This document shows, piece by piece, positions 1 to 5,867 of a DNA stretch of 5,867 nt (positions within the stretch are counted from its first letter, which is position 1; each line of letters opens with the position of its first letter). The stretch is taken from contig CAIWTR010000729.1 in assembly GCA_903915615.1 (NCBI GenBank), positions 1 through 5,867 of the forward strand, given 5' to 3'. Under the pieces are notes generated by a model that saw only the letters and a list, made by a program, of their open reading frames with translations, was not told the origin of the DNA and did not search any database. Position numbers and translations under genes: made by a program. The stretch comes from an uncultured Armatimonadota bacterium (lineage in GTDB: Bacteria > Armatimonadota > Armatimonadia > Armatimonadales > Armatimonadaceae).

Positions 1-1514
1 CAGCCTCCGTTTCCATCGCCTGCATTGCCACCGCCGTTGCCTCCACCGCCGTTGCCCCCACCACCATTTCCGCCGCGTCCACCACGACCGCCACCACCTT
101 GGCCTCCACCGCCGCCGGGTGTGCCTTCAGCAGGACCAAACCCGCCCTTGCGACCGCGCTGCGGAGCACCATCGGATGGCTTGTTGGGATCAAAGTTAGG
201 ATTCTTTGTCGCCATCCCCGCATTGATCGACTTCAAATAGGCTTCAAGCTTGCCGGTCATCTCCTTGAGGAGTTCAGGTTTGTCCGTAACCAAATTGCGA
301 CGCTCACTTGGATCCGTTACGACGTTGTAGAGCTCAAAGTGGTCATCCTCGTAGTAGCGAATCAGCTTGTAATCGCCGCTGACAATCGCCGAGCAGGGTC
401 CACCGTTGTTCATGTCGTAGTGGGGGAAGTGAAAGTAAATGTCCTCCGAGCGCCCGGCAGCTTTGCCCGCCATTCCAGATTTCAACATCGCAACGACGGA
501 GCCACCATCGATGTCCTTTGGTAGCGTCGTCACACCCGCTAGTTCAGCAACCGTTGGGAAAATGTCCATTGTGGTGACAGGCGTCGATACAAACTTGCCT
601 TTGGGGATGCCCGGACCACTGATAACCAACGGCACGCGGATGCCGCCCTCTGTCAGAAATCCCTTTCCAGCCTTAAATGGCGAATTGCGGCCCGGTGTTC
701 CGTGATCCGTGGTGTACAGGATGTACGTGTTCTCAGCCTGACCAGATTCTTTCAGTAGTTTCTGGAGGTCAGCCAGGGCCGTGTCCATCCGCTCCTGGTC
801 TACATCCGCCTTGCTCGCATACTGCGAAATCTGCACATAAAACGGCTTCTTTGCGGCGATTTGCTTCTTTACAAACTCCACGGCTGCAGCAGCATTTTTG
901 GGTGTCTGCAATGTGGCTGGATCCTGAACATTTTCTGGACCGCCATTGTTGTTAGCGCCATCATTTTCAGTAAAGCCATGCGTGGATGGATTGCTCCGAC
1001 CAACATGCCACTTGCCAAAGTGGGCAGTCGCGTAACCTGCACTCTGGAGCATTTCCGGGAGAGTTGTCTCAGTGGCGGCAAGCTCTGTGGATGTCCGTGG
1101 GGGGAGCATTTTTGTATTGGATGCATCATCCTTACGGCCCTCATTCACAAACGTCATTTGTAAGCGACCACTTGTTTTGCCCGTTAGGAGCGCGGCGCGC
1201 GTCGGTGTACACCGGGGACTGGCGGCATAAAACCGACTAAATCGAATTCCGTTATTGGCAACATCTTCAAAAGCCGGCATTTTTACACCAGTGTTACGGG
1301 CATCCGGAAGCGCTGGGTCTTGCGTAAATGGCAGGCTGGAATTGCCATGACCTTCACCCAAAATGAGGATGAAATTCGGCTTGGCAGCCGGCATCGGGTT
1401 TGCCACACGGTTGGTTGGCAAAGGCTCCCGGTTTTCAGAAACGCCAGAAATGGCGATTCCACCACCGATGACTGTACCCAAAGCCATCAGCCCAAATAAA
1501 CTCCGCATCAACAT
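1..1514 (-). CDS. Exported arylsulfatase-type sulfatase with Gly-rich C-terminal tail (3' end outside window)
   Basis: This is a member of the formylglycine-dependent sulfatase family, which hydrolyses sulfate esters, often on polysaccharides. The frame is open from ATG 1514 to the left edge, giving 504 residues with no stop. Residues 1-25 look like a signal peptide (MLMR followed by a hydrophobic stretch), so export to the periplasm or outside is likely. The signature is CTPTRAALLTGK at 102-113; Cys102 would be converted to formylglycine and Arg106 is the partner. Other family motifs are GKWH (Lys168, His170), TTDHG (Asp270, His271), AGKG (Lys284) and EGGIRVP (289-295). The C-terminal subdomain KLIRYYED...ELYNVVTDP (383-402) is also typical. 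Oddities: the usual Asp-Asp after the first strand is Glu54-Gly55, the usual APH segment reads ASK (233-235), and the region around it is shortened. Residues 466-504 are a Gly/Asn/Arg low-complexity tail. The start is supported by GGAGG 9 nt upstream. Family assignment is firm; substrate is unknown, and activity is uncertain given the substitutions. No sulfatase-maturating enzyme is in the window. Confidence 0.93.
   Translation of the reverse strand, partial: MLMRSLFGLMALGTVIGGGIAISGVSENREPLPTNRVANPMPAAKPNFILILGEGHGNSSLPFTQDPALPDARNTGVKMPAFEDVANNGIRFSRFYAASPRCTPTRAALLTGKTSGRLQMTFVNEGRKDDASNTKMLPPRTSTELAATETTLPEMLQSAGYATAHFGKWHVGRSNPSTHGFTENDGANNNGGPENVQDPATLQTPKNAAAAVEFVKKQIAAKKPFYVQISQYASKADVDQERMDTALADLQKLLKESGQAENTYILYTTDHGTPGRNSPFKAGKGFLTEGGIRVPLVISGPGIPKGKFVSTPVTTMDIFPTVAELAGVTTLPKDIDGGSVVAMLKSGMAGKAAGRSEDIYFHFPHYDMNNGGPCSAIVSGDYKLIRYYEDDHFELYNVVTDPSERRNLVTDKPELLKEMTGKLEAYLKSINAGMATKNPNFDPNKPSDGAPQRGRKGGFGPAEGTPGGGGGQGGGGRGGRGGNGGGGNGGGGNGGGNAGDGNGG
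28..72. repeat. Three tandem 15-bp units inside the sulfatase tail
   Basis: Units at 28-42, 43-57 and 58-72 follow the pattern CCACCGCCGTTGCCN. The first two differ only at the last base; the third is diverged. Read on the minus strand they encode Gly-Gly-Asn-Gly-Gly type pentads. The surrounding stretch (about 22-121) is more loosely repetitive Gly/Asn/Arg coding sequence. Such arrays can change length by slippage, so the tail length may vary among strains. Confidence 0.7.
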
Positions 1515-1523
1515 TTGTCGACA

Positions 1524-1528
1524 CCTCC
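1524..1528 (-). promoter_or_regulatory. Strong Shine-Dalgarno for the sulfatase
   Basis: On the minus strand the sequence reads GGAGG, followed by 9 nt and the ATG at 1514. It fixes the sulfatase start: the in-frame ATG at 1508 (codon 3) would be 15 nt away, too far for this site. Confidence 0.75.
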
Positions 1529-1534
1529 AGATGA

Positions 1535-1547
1535 TGCCAATATGGCA
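1535..1547. promoter_or_regulatory. Inverted repeat TGCCA-ATA-TGGCA in the sulfatase leader
   Basis: Two perfect 5-bp arms separated by 3 bp lie just upstream of the sulfatase ribosome binding site. The placement suits a small operator or a hairpin in the 5' untranslated region affecting ribosome access. A 5-bp arm can occur by chance, so this is only a candidate. Confidence 0.25.
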
Positions 1548-1564
1548 AGCACAAATGAAAAATG

Positions 1565-1607
1565 CATGAATTCATCGAGCTGATTTCACCGGCATTTCAT
1601 GAATTCA
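1565..1607. promoter_or_regulatory. Paired CATGAATTCA sites in the divergent promoter region
   Basis: The 10-mer CATGAATTCA occurs at 1565-1574 and again at 1598-1607, 33 bp apart start to start, close to three helical turns. The first copy lies in the 10-bp palindrome ATGAATTCAT (1566-1575); the second lies in overlapping palindromes (TTCATGAA and TGAATTCA). Both fall between the divergent sulfatase and response regulator genes. OmpR-family regulators commonly bind repeated sites in their own promoter, so these may be binding sites for the adjacent regulator. I could not assign convincing -35/-10 boxes for either direction. Confidence 0.4.
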
Positions 1608-1626
1608 GTGGATGATGAGAGCTCTG

Positions 1627-2304
1627 ATGCGCATTTTGATTGTTGAAGATGATCACAGCACGGCAGCGTTGCTCCAGACCGGGTTGCAAAATGCCGGGTA
1701 CACCGCGGTGAGTGCAACCGATGGCTTATCAGGTTTGGAGCAGGCCAGAAGCCAGACATTTCAGCTTGTTATCCTGGATGTGATGCTCCCCGGAATCGGT
1801 GGAATAGAGTTCTGCCGGATACTGCGCACGGAGCGCATCACGGTTCCAATCCTGATGCTCACCGCGCTGGGAACAGTGGATGACAGGGTTCGTGGCCTGG
1901 ATGCCGGCGCGGATGACTACCTCGCAAAGCCATTTGATTTTCGTGAGGTTCTCGCACGTGTCCGCGCACTTTCACGCCGGGATTCTGAGCACAAAGGCAC
2001 CATCATCCGGATTGCAGACCTCGAGATTGACACGCAACGCCATACCGTGTCCCGTGCTGGAATGGACATCACGCTGACCCTCCGGGAGTATGAGCTCCTT
2101 TGCGCGATGGCGCAGCGCGAGAGCCATGTTTTTACCCGTGATGCGATTCTGAACCGTGTTTGGGCTTGTGATGCCACGGCATCAAATGTGGTCGATGTCT
2201 GTATCCGCAGCATCCGCCGCAAAGTGGATGACGACCACGAGGCCAAGCTGATCCACACCATTTGGGGCGTTGGCTATTGCGTCCGGCGGCCCGAGGGCGA
2301 ATGA
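1627..2304 (+). CDS. OmpR/PhoB-family response regulator
   Basis: This is a two-component DNA-binding regulator of 225 residues, a normal length for the family. The receiver domain (about 1-115) has the acidic cluster Glu7-Asp8-Asp9, the phosphoacceptor Asp51 in LVILDVMLPG, Thr79 in MLTA and Lys101 in KPF. A winged-helix effector domain follows (about 125-221) with the expected TLREYELL, VDVCIRSIRRK and HTIWGVGY motifs. I chose ATG 1627 because family members typically begin MRILIVEDD and a weak GAGAG lies a few bases upstream. ATG 1612 and 1615 are in frame and would add four or five residues with no visible ribosome binding site. The gene overlaps the downstream kinase by 4 bp, so that kinase is almost certainly its partner. 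Targets are unknown; the divergent sulfatase and its own operon are the obvious candidates. Confidence 0.96.
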   Translation: MRILIVEDDHSTAALLQTGLQNAGYTAVSATDGLSGLEQARSQTFQLVILDVMLPGIGGIEFCRILRTERITVPILMLTALGTVDDRVRGLDAGADDYLAKPFDFREVLARVRALSRRDSEHKGTIIRIADLEIDTQRHTVSRAGMDITLTLREYELLCAMAQRESHVFTRDAILNRVWACDATASNVVDVCIRSIRRKVDDDHEAKLIHTIWGVGYCVRRPEGE

Positions 2305-3704
2305 GCATCCAAGTGTTCCCCAAGCTGGGCGGAATCCGTTGGCAGCTGATTCTCGGCTCATCCATGATTCTGATTGGCGTGTTTACAGCCGCAGGTCTGG
2401 GTGTCCGGCAGCTGACTTCATCAACGCTTTACGGAACCATCGACCGTGAGCTGGCAACCCGTGCGGATCGAACAGCTGCACGCCTGCAGCGCGGCGAGCC
2501 GGCGGACAGAGCACCGAGAGGGCCTGCGCCAAACCGTGGAAACCCGTACAAACCTGTGGTTGTGATGCTGGATGGCACTGCGCCTCCGGGTGGGGACACC
2601 CTCCTCGCGTGGGATCAGCGTGCCGTGAATATGACCGCGGCAAAGCCAGTCCAGACGACACGGGTGATCGCTTACGATGAGCCATTTCGCATCCTCACAG
2701 TTGCTTTTCGACAAAGTGGAAACGTCGTCGGTGCGATTCAGGTCCCTTACCCAATCGCTGACATCGAGCGCTCTGTTCAGGCAGTTGATCGGACACTCCT
2801 GATGCTCTCTCCAGTGGTTTTATTGATTGCGTGCGCGATTGCATTCTGGATCACACGACGGGTTCTGCAACCGGTCGAACAGATGACAGCTGCAGCAGAG
2901 CGGATTGGGGCATCCACGCTCTCCGAGCGGCTCCCCGTTATCGGTACGGATGAATTTGCCGCGTTGGCATCCACATTTAATGGCCTCCTTTCGCGGCTTG
3001 AGTTGGCCTTTGCGCAGAAGAAACGCTTTGTCGCGGATGCCAGCCATGAGCTACGAACGCCCCTGACGCGCATCAAAGGTGTTGCAGGCGTTGCACTGCT
3101 TGGCGACCAGAACCCGGATGCACTTTCCGATGCCCTCCGCGTCGTCGAAGGAGCCGCGGATGCGATGGCACAGCTGGTGGATGGTCTCCTTGTTCTGGCC
3201 CGCGGGGATGCCGGAAATCTTGGGACCCAAAAAGTCTTGATGCGCGCCGATGAGCTCGCAGCACACGCCCTGTCTCAGCTGGTGATTCCGGGTGACATAA
3301 GTGTAGATGTCCGGATAGCTCCATTGGATGCCCAGCTCTACGGCAACGAAAGCGACCTCTTGCGCGTGGTGGTCAATCTAATTTCAAACGCAGTCCGCTA
3401 TACACCTGCCGGGGGTGTGATTACGCTGGCAATGACAGAGTCAACGATTACCGTACGCGATACCGGCTGCGGGGTTTCCAATGAGCACCTTTCGCGGCTG
3501 GGAGAGCGGTTTTACCGGGTGGATGATGCACGTGCGCGCAGTGGCCCTGGTGATAACGGTGGAACGGGACTTGGTCTGGCTATCTGCACCTCAATCGTTG
3601 CTGCACATGGGGGCACAATGCGCCTTTTGAGCGAGCCGGGGCAGGGGATGGAAGTGATGATTCATCTCCCGGAAGGACCACCTGCAGCAGAAATCGCGTC
3701 ATAA
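2301..3704 (+). CDS. Membrane sensor histidine kinase (HAMP-HisKA-HATPase_c)
   Basis: This 467-residue inner-membrane kinase autophosphorylates on His and passes the phosphate to the upstream regulator. Order of parts: TM1 about 14-36; a periplasmic sensor segment about 37-164 with a Pro/Arg-rich stretch (68-84) and no recognised domain; TM2 about 165-184; a HAMP linker about 185-238; a dimerisation/phosphoacceptor domain with FVADASHELRTPLT (His249); and an ATPase domain with the N box NLISNAVRYTP (Asn363), G1 box DTGCG (387-391), F box FYRVDD (404-409) and G2 box GGTGLGLA (420-427). All catalytic motifs look intact. ATG 2301 overlaps the regulator stop as ATGA and has GAGGG just upstream, indicating translational coupling. 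The frame extends up to ATG 2262, but that would lie inside the regulator and add an Arg-rich stretch before TM1. The architecture resembles CusS/PhoR-like kinases, but the signal cannot be read from sequence. Confidence 0.96.
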   Translation: MSIQVFPKLGGIRWQLILGSSMILIGVFTAAGLGVRQLTSSTLYGTIDRELATRADRTAARLQRGEPADRAPRGPAPNRGNPYKPVVVMLDGTAPPGGDTLLAWDQRAVNMTAAKPVQTTRVIAYDEPFRILTVAFRQSGNVVGAIQVPYPIADIERSVQAVDRTLLMLSPVVLLIACAIAFWITRRVLQPVEQMTAAAERIGASTLSERLPVIGTDEFAALASTFNGLLSRLELAFAQKKRFVADASHELRTPLTRIKGVAGVALLGDQNPDALSDALRVVEGAADAMAQLVDGLLVLARGDAGNLGTQKVLMRADELAAHALSQLVIPGDISVDVRIAPLDAQLYGNESDLLRVVVNLISNAVRYTPAGGVITLAMTESTITVRDTGCGVSNEHLSRLGERFYRVDDARARSGPGDNGGTGLGLAICTSIVAAHGGTMRLLSEPGQGMEVMIHLPEGPPAAEIAS

Positions 3705-3767
3705 GGTTGTGATAGCCATCGGCTAGTGCCGCTACTGGCGTTAACAACTGCAAAAGCGCTCTCACGC

Positions 3768-3773
3768 TACAAT
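3768..3773 (+). promoter_or_regulatory. Candidate -10 box (TACAAT) giving a leaderless or near-leaderless start
   Basis: TACAAT differs by one base from TATAAT and ends 7 nt before the ATG at 3781. Transcription starting at the usual distance would begin at or next to the start codon. No Shine-Dalgarno sequence is present in the short gap (CATCTCT) or just before it. The best -35-like hexamer, TTAACA at 3741-3746, is 21 nt away, longer than the usual spacing, so this rests mainly on the -10 box and the missing ribosome binding site. Confidence 0.4.
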
Positions 3774-3780
3774 CATCTCT

Positions 3781-4740
3781 ATGATTACCCGACGGGACAT
3801 GATTCTTGGCGGCGCCATCGCGCCCCTGTCACTCGCAAACGCGGCATCCGCCTCCACCTCCCAGCCAGTCGTTTCGGCAAAGGGAAAGTCCACCCGCATC
3901 GTCCACTTGACCGACTCGCACGTGCAACCCGAGCTCGGCGCGCCTAAAGGCCTCGCCCTCTGCCTCGACCACATCATGAAGCAGAAACACAAACCCGCCG
4001 CATTGCTCTTTGGCGGCGATTTGATCATGGATGCCTATGCCCAAACGGAAGCCCGCACCCGCACGCAGTGGGATATCTTCACAAAGACCTGCCGGGACCA
4101 CACCAACATTCAGAGCTTTCACGCCATCGGCAACCATGACCCGTGGGGATGGAGCAAGAAAGACAGCGCAACCACCGGGTCTGAGCGCCTCTGGGGCAAA
4201 AAGTGGTTTCTCGACCTCTTTGGCTACGAGCGCACCTACCATGCGCACCAAGTCGGCGGCTGGAATGTGATTGTCATCGACAACATTTTCCTAACTCCGG
4301 ATGGCTATAACGCCATCATTGACCCCGAGCAAATGGCCTGGCTGGACCAAACGCTTGGGCAGGACACACGCCCGACCGTCATCATGACGCATATCCCGAT
4401 TCTGTCCGTGACGACGCTTGCCGGTTCGTATGATCAAAAGACGGGTGACTGGACGGTGGGCGGGGACTCGATGACGAAGAACTTGAACGAGCTCAAGGTT
4501 CTCTTTCGGAAGCATCGCCATGTAAAGATTTGTCTGAGTGGCCATACGCATCAGCTCGACCGTGTCGACTACGATGGCGTGTCCTACCTCTGCGGTGGCG
4601 CGATCTGCGGCGCGTGGTGGAAGGGTGCGAACAATGGCGTGATGCCCGGTTATCGCATTCTGGATCTGAACGCGGATGGCACATTCAAGGAGCAGTACAT
4701 CCCTTGGGGCTGGACGGAAGCGATCGCAGAAGGGAAATAG
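3781..4740 (+). CDS. Tat-exported calcineurin-like metallophosphoesterase
   Basis: This is a 319-residue phosphoesterase of the binuclear-metal calcineurin-like superfamily, related in motif layout to the Icc/CpdA group. The N-terminus MITRRDMILGG has a twin arginine (Arg4-Arg5) followed by a hydrophobic stretch and an Ala-rich region (about 19-24) suited to signal peptidase cleavage. This suggests folded export by the Tat pathway, consistent with a metal-loaded enzyme. Metal ligands appear in order: DSH (Asp45, His47), GGD (Asp80), GNHD (117-120), THIP (His204) and GHTH (254-257), a complete set. The twin-Arg motif at the very N-terminus supports ATG 3781. The gene begins 76 nt after the kinase and ends 9 nt before the GNAT gene, with which it is probably co-transcribed. 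The substrate cannot be predicted: cyclic nucleotides, phosphodiesters, nucleotides and phospholipid head groups are all possible for the family. An extracytoplasmic location argues against intracellular cAMP turnover. Confidence 0.94.
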   Translation: MITRRDMILGGAIAPLSLANAASASTSQPVVSAKGKSTRIVHLTDSHVQPELGAPKGLALCLDHIMKQKHKPAALLFGGDLIMDAYAQTEARTRTQWDIFTKTCRDHTNIQSFHAIGNHDPWGWSKKDSATTGSERLWGKKWFLDLFGYERTYHAHQVGGWNVIVIDNIFLTPDGYNAIIDPEQMAWLDQTLGQDTRPTVIMTHIPILSVTTLAGSYDQKTGDWTVGGDSMTKNLNELKVLFRKHRHVKICLSGHTHQLDRVDYDGVSYLCGGAICGAWWKGANNGVMPGYRILDLNADGTFKEQYIPWGWTEAIAEGK

Positions 4741-4742
4741 GA
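4739..4742 (+). promoter_or_regulatory. Shine-Dalgarno (AGGA) overlapping the phosphoesterase stop
   Basis: AGGA spans the TAG stop of the phosphoesterase gene and sits 7 nt before the GNAT start codon at 4750. It supports that start and suggests that ribosomes finishing the first gene favour initiation on the second. Confidence 0.5.
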
Positions 4743-4749
4743 CATCCAA

Positions 4750-5655
4750 ATGGACCAAAAGCGCCTCGATCCGCAATCTCCGGCCGCACTCGATCTTGCC
4801 AGCGGCCGCTACATCATCCGGGAAATGACTGTGGCAGACATCCGGGATGTTGCGATCACGTGGATGAAAGCCGCCGGGTGGAATCCTGGCATCCATGATG
4901 CGGAGACATTTTTTACAGCTGACCCGAGCGGCTTTCTCGTCGGTGAGCTGGATGGAAAGCCTATCGCCTGCGTGAGCGCTGTCCGCTACGATGACCACTT
5001 TGGATTTTTCGGCTGCTATATCGTGGATGAGGCATTTCGGGGCAAAGGCTACGGGATGGCGCTGCACGAGGCAGGCCGTCGGTACTTGGAAGGCTGCACG
5101 CAGGGTGGGGATGGCGTCCTCGAGAATGTGGACCTCTACAAGCAAATTGGGCGGGTTTATGCGTATCGCAACGCGCGTTATCAAGGGGTAAAGCCAGCGG
5201 ATTGGCAGGGCGCTGATGGCACGGTGGATGCGCGTGATGTTCCATTTTTAGCCATCCAAGTGCTTGATAGAGCCTGCTTCCCGGCACAGAGGGATGCTTT
5301 CCTAAATGCCTGGATTCACCAACCGGATGCTCATGCACTTGCGATTACAAACGACTCTACCGATACCCTGTCTGGGTACGGAGTGGTCCGCAAGTGTTTT
5401 GATGGCTGGAAAGTTGGGCCATTGTTCGCGACCAGTCCGGAAGGGGCTGATACCTTATTTAGGAGCCTGATTGCACGCATCCCTACCGGAGATAGCTTTT
5501 TGCTCGATATCCCGGAGCCAAATGTCGAATCGATGGCACTCGTTCGGCGGTACGGCATGACGGAGGTTTTCGCCACGGCCCGGATGTACACCGGACCGTT
5601 TCCAGACATCACGCTTGACTGGATTTATGGCGTTACGACATTTGAACTTGGCTGA
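4750..5655 (+). CDS. Two-domain GNAT acetyltransferase, YitH-like
   Basis: This is a predicted acetyl-CoA-dependent N-acetyltransferase of 301 residues, probably cytoplasmic. The N-terminal GNAT domain (about 20-147) contains IREMTVADI at its start, GFLVGELDGKPIACVSAVRY (61-80) and the acetyl-CoA pyrophosphate loop RGKGYG (97-102) after the strand GCYIVDEAF. The C-terminal part (about 165-301) has LGP-like VGPLFA (222-227), LLDIPEPN (251-258), RYGM (267-270), ARMYTGP (277-283) and a terminal GVTTFELG. This layout matches the YitH/HolE-type proteins, in which a second GNAT-like domain (Acetyltransf_18) follows the first; it lacks its own obvious RxxGxG loop. The assignment comes from recognising the motifs, not from a search. 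The gene follows the phosphoesterase by 9 nt, suggesting one transcript, but no shared pathway is evident. Its last 31 bp overlap the convergent acyltransferase gene. The acceptor is unknown. Confidence 0.9.
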   Translation: MDQKRLDPQSPAALDLASGRYIIREMTVADIRDVAITWMKAAGWNPGIHDAETFFTADPSGFLVGELDGKPIACVSAVRYDDHFGFFGCYIVDEAFRGKGYGMALHEAGRRYLEGCTQGGDGVLENVDLYKQIGRVYAYRNARYQGVKPADWQGADGTVDARDVPFLAIQVLDRACFPAQRDAFLNAWIHQPDAHALAITNDSTDTLSGYGVVRKCFDGWKVGPLFATSPEGADTLFRSLIARIPTGDSFLLDIPEPNVESMALVRRYGMTEVFATARMYTGPFPDITLDWIYGVTTFELG

Positions 5656-5867
5656 GATATACCCTCGGGGCGTATACGCTTGCCCATTCGCATGAATGGT
5701 AACTCGATGTACTTGTAACTCAGCCAGGAGAGTCCGAGAAGCACCGGCATCACTGCACACACTTGAATAGCCATCACAACAAGTGTTGGAAGTTTCCCCA
5801 CCAGCCATGCATTGGTTGCTTCAAGGATTGGGAAGTGGAGCAAGTAGATGCTGTAGGACATCGCACC
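5625..5867 (-). CDS. Acyltransferase-3 family membrane protein, C-terminal fragment (5' end outside window)
   Basis: Eighty residues plus a TAA stop are visible; the rest lies beyond the right edge. The visible part begins GAMSYSIYLLHFPI, which matches the conserved SYSxYLxHxP motif near the C-terminal end of OafA/YrhL-type acyltransferases. A hydrophobic segment follows (LVVMAIQVCAVMPVLLGLSWL), then SYKYIELPFMRMGKR, which corresponds to the typical SY-x-x-IE-x-PF-x-x-x-G-x-R ending, and a short polar tail. Family members are multi-pass inner-membrane proteins of roughly 350-400 residues that O-acylate surface or secreted glycans and some other small molecules. The Met at 5861 is internal to the SYSxYL motif and should not be taken as the start. 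The gene converges on the GNAT gene with a 31-bp tail-to-tail overlap. Family is well supported; substrate is unknown. Confidence 0.88.
   Translation of the reverse strand, partial: GAMSYSIYLLHFPILEATNAWLVGKLPTLVVMAIQVCAVMPVLLGLSWLSYKYIELPFMRMGKRIRPEGISQPSSNVVTP

Noticed and set aside
25..524. Plus-strand Pro-rich and other open frames at the left edge
   Set aside because: They are antisense to the sulfatase; the Pro-rich sequence is the complement of the Gly-rich tail.
2262..2300. Upstream ATG extension of the histidine kinase
   Set aside because: It would lie within the regulator gene and add an Arg-rich leader before TM1, whereas ATG 2301 has GAGGG upstream and the classic ATGA overlap.
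3713..3725. Hairpin TAGCC-ATC-GGCTA after the kinase gene, considered as a terminator
   Set aside because: The stem is only 5 bp and no T-run follows, so an intrinsic terminator cannot be supported.
4291..5184. A 297-codon open frame on the minus strand across the phosphoesterase and GNAT genes
   Set aside because: It lies opposite two genes with complete family motifs, crosses the boundary between them, and its translation shows no recognisable motif. It looks like a codon-bias shadow.
5659..5679. Hairpin and 10-bp palindrome GCGTATACGC just after the GNAT stop, considered as a terminator
   Set aside because: The stem is short with a bulge, no T-run follows on either strand, and it lies within the acyltransferase coding region.
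5625..5861. A complete 78-residue small gene starting at ATG 5861
   Set aside because: The frame stays open to the window edge and this Met falls inside the conserved SYSxYLxHxP context, so it is the end of a longer protein.
1..5867. A defence system, mobile element or biosynthetic cluster
   Set aside because: No transposase, integrase, nuclease, toxin, terminal repeat or cluster-type enzyme was seen. The genes are regulatory, hydrolytic and transferase types with conventional organisation.

Overview
The window is a compact, moderately GC-rich bacterial chromosomal segment carrying six genes. The second to fifth are complete; the first and last run off the two edges. The mix is an exported sulfatase, an OmpR-type two-component system, a Tat-exported metallophosphoesterase, a YitH-like GNAT acetyltransferase and a membrane acyltransferase-3 protein. 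This fits a free-living environmental bacterium with a diderm-type envelope. Sulfatase-rich phyla such as Planctomycetota, Verrucomicrobiota or Armatimonadota come to mind, but that is an impression from gene style. There is no rRNA or other marker in the window to settle it.

Layout. (1) 1-1514, minus strand: an arylsulfatase-type protein whose start lies inside the window and whose C-terminus runs off the left edge in a long Gly/Asn/Arg-rich tail. (2) 1515-1626: a divergent intergenic region of about 110 bp with two copies of CATGAATTCA and a separate inverted repeat, TGCCA-ATA-TGGCA. (3) 1627-3704, plus strand: a response regulator and sensor histidine kinase overlapping by ATGA, clearly one operon. 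(4) 3705-3780: a short gap with a TACAAT -10-like box only 7 nt before the next ATG. (5) 3781-4740: a Tat-signal calcineurin-like phosphoesterase. (6) 4750-5655: a two-domain GNAT protein, 9 nt downstream and probably co-transcribed. (7) 5625-5867, minus strand: the C-terminal end of an acyltransferase-3 family membrane protein, converging on the GNAT gene and overlapping it by 31 bp.

How the genes may work together. The kinase/regulator pair is divergent from the sulfatase and shares its intergenic region, so the regulator may control its own operon and the sulfatase, perhaps in response to an envelope or extracellular signal. This is inference from arrangement. The phosphoesterase and GNAT genes form a second probable transcription unit with no obvious functional link to the first.

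No mobile element, CRISPR array, tRNA, rRNA or phage feature was seen. I see no clearly new multi-gene system here. The points most worth a second look are the divergent active site and low-complexity tail of the sulfatase, the repeated sites in the divergent promoter region, and the possible leaderless start of the phosphoesterase.
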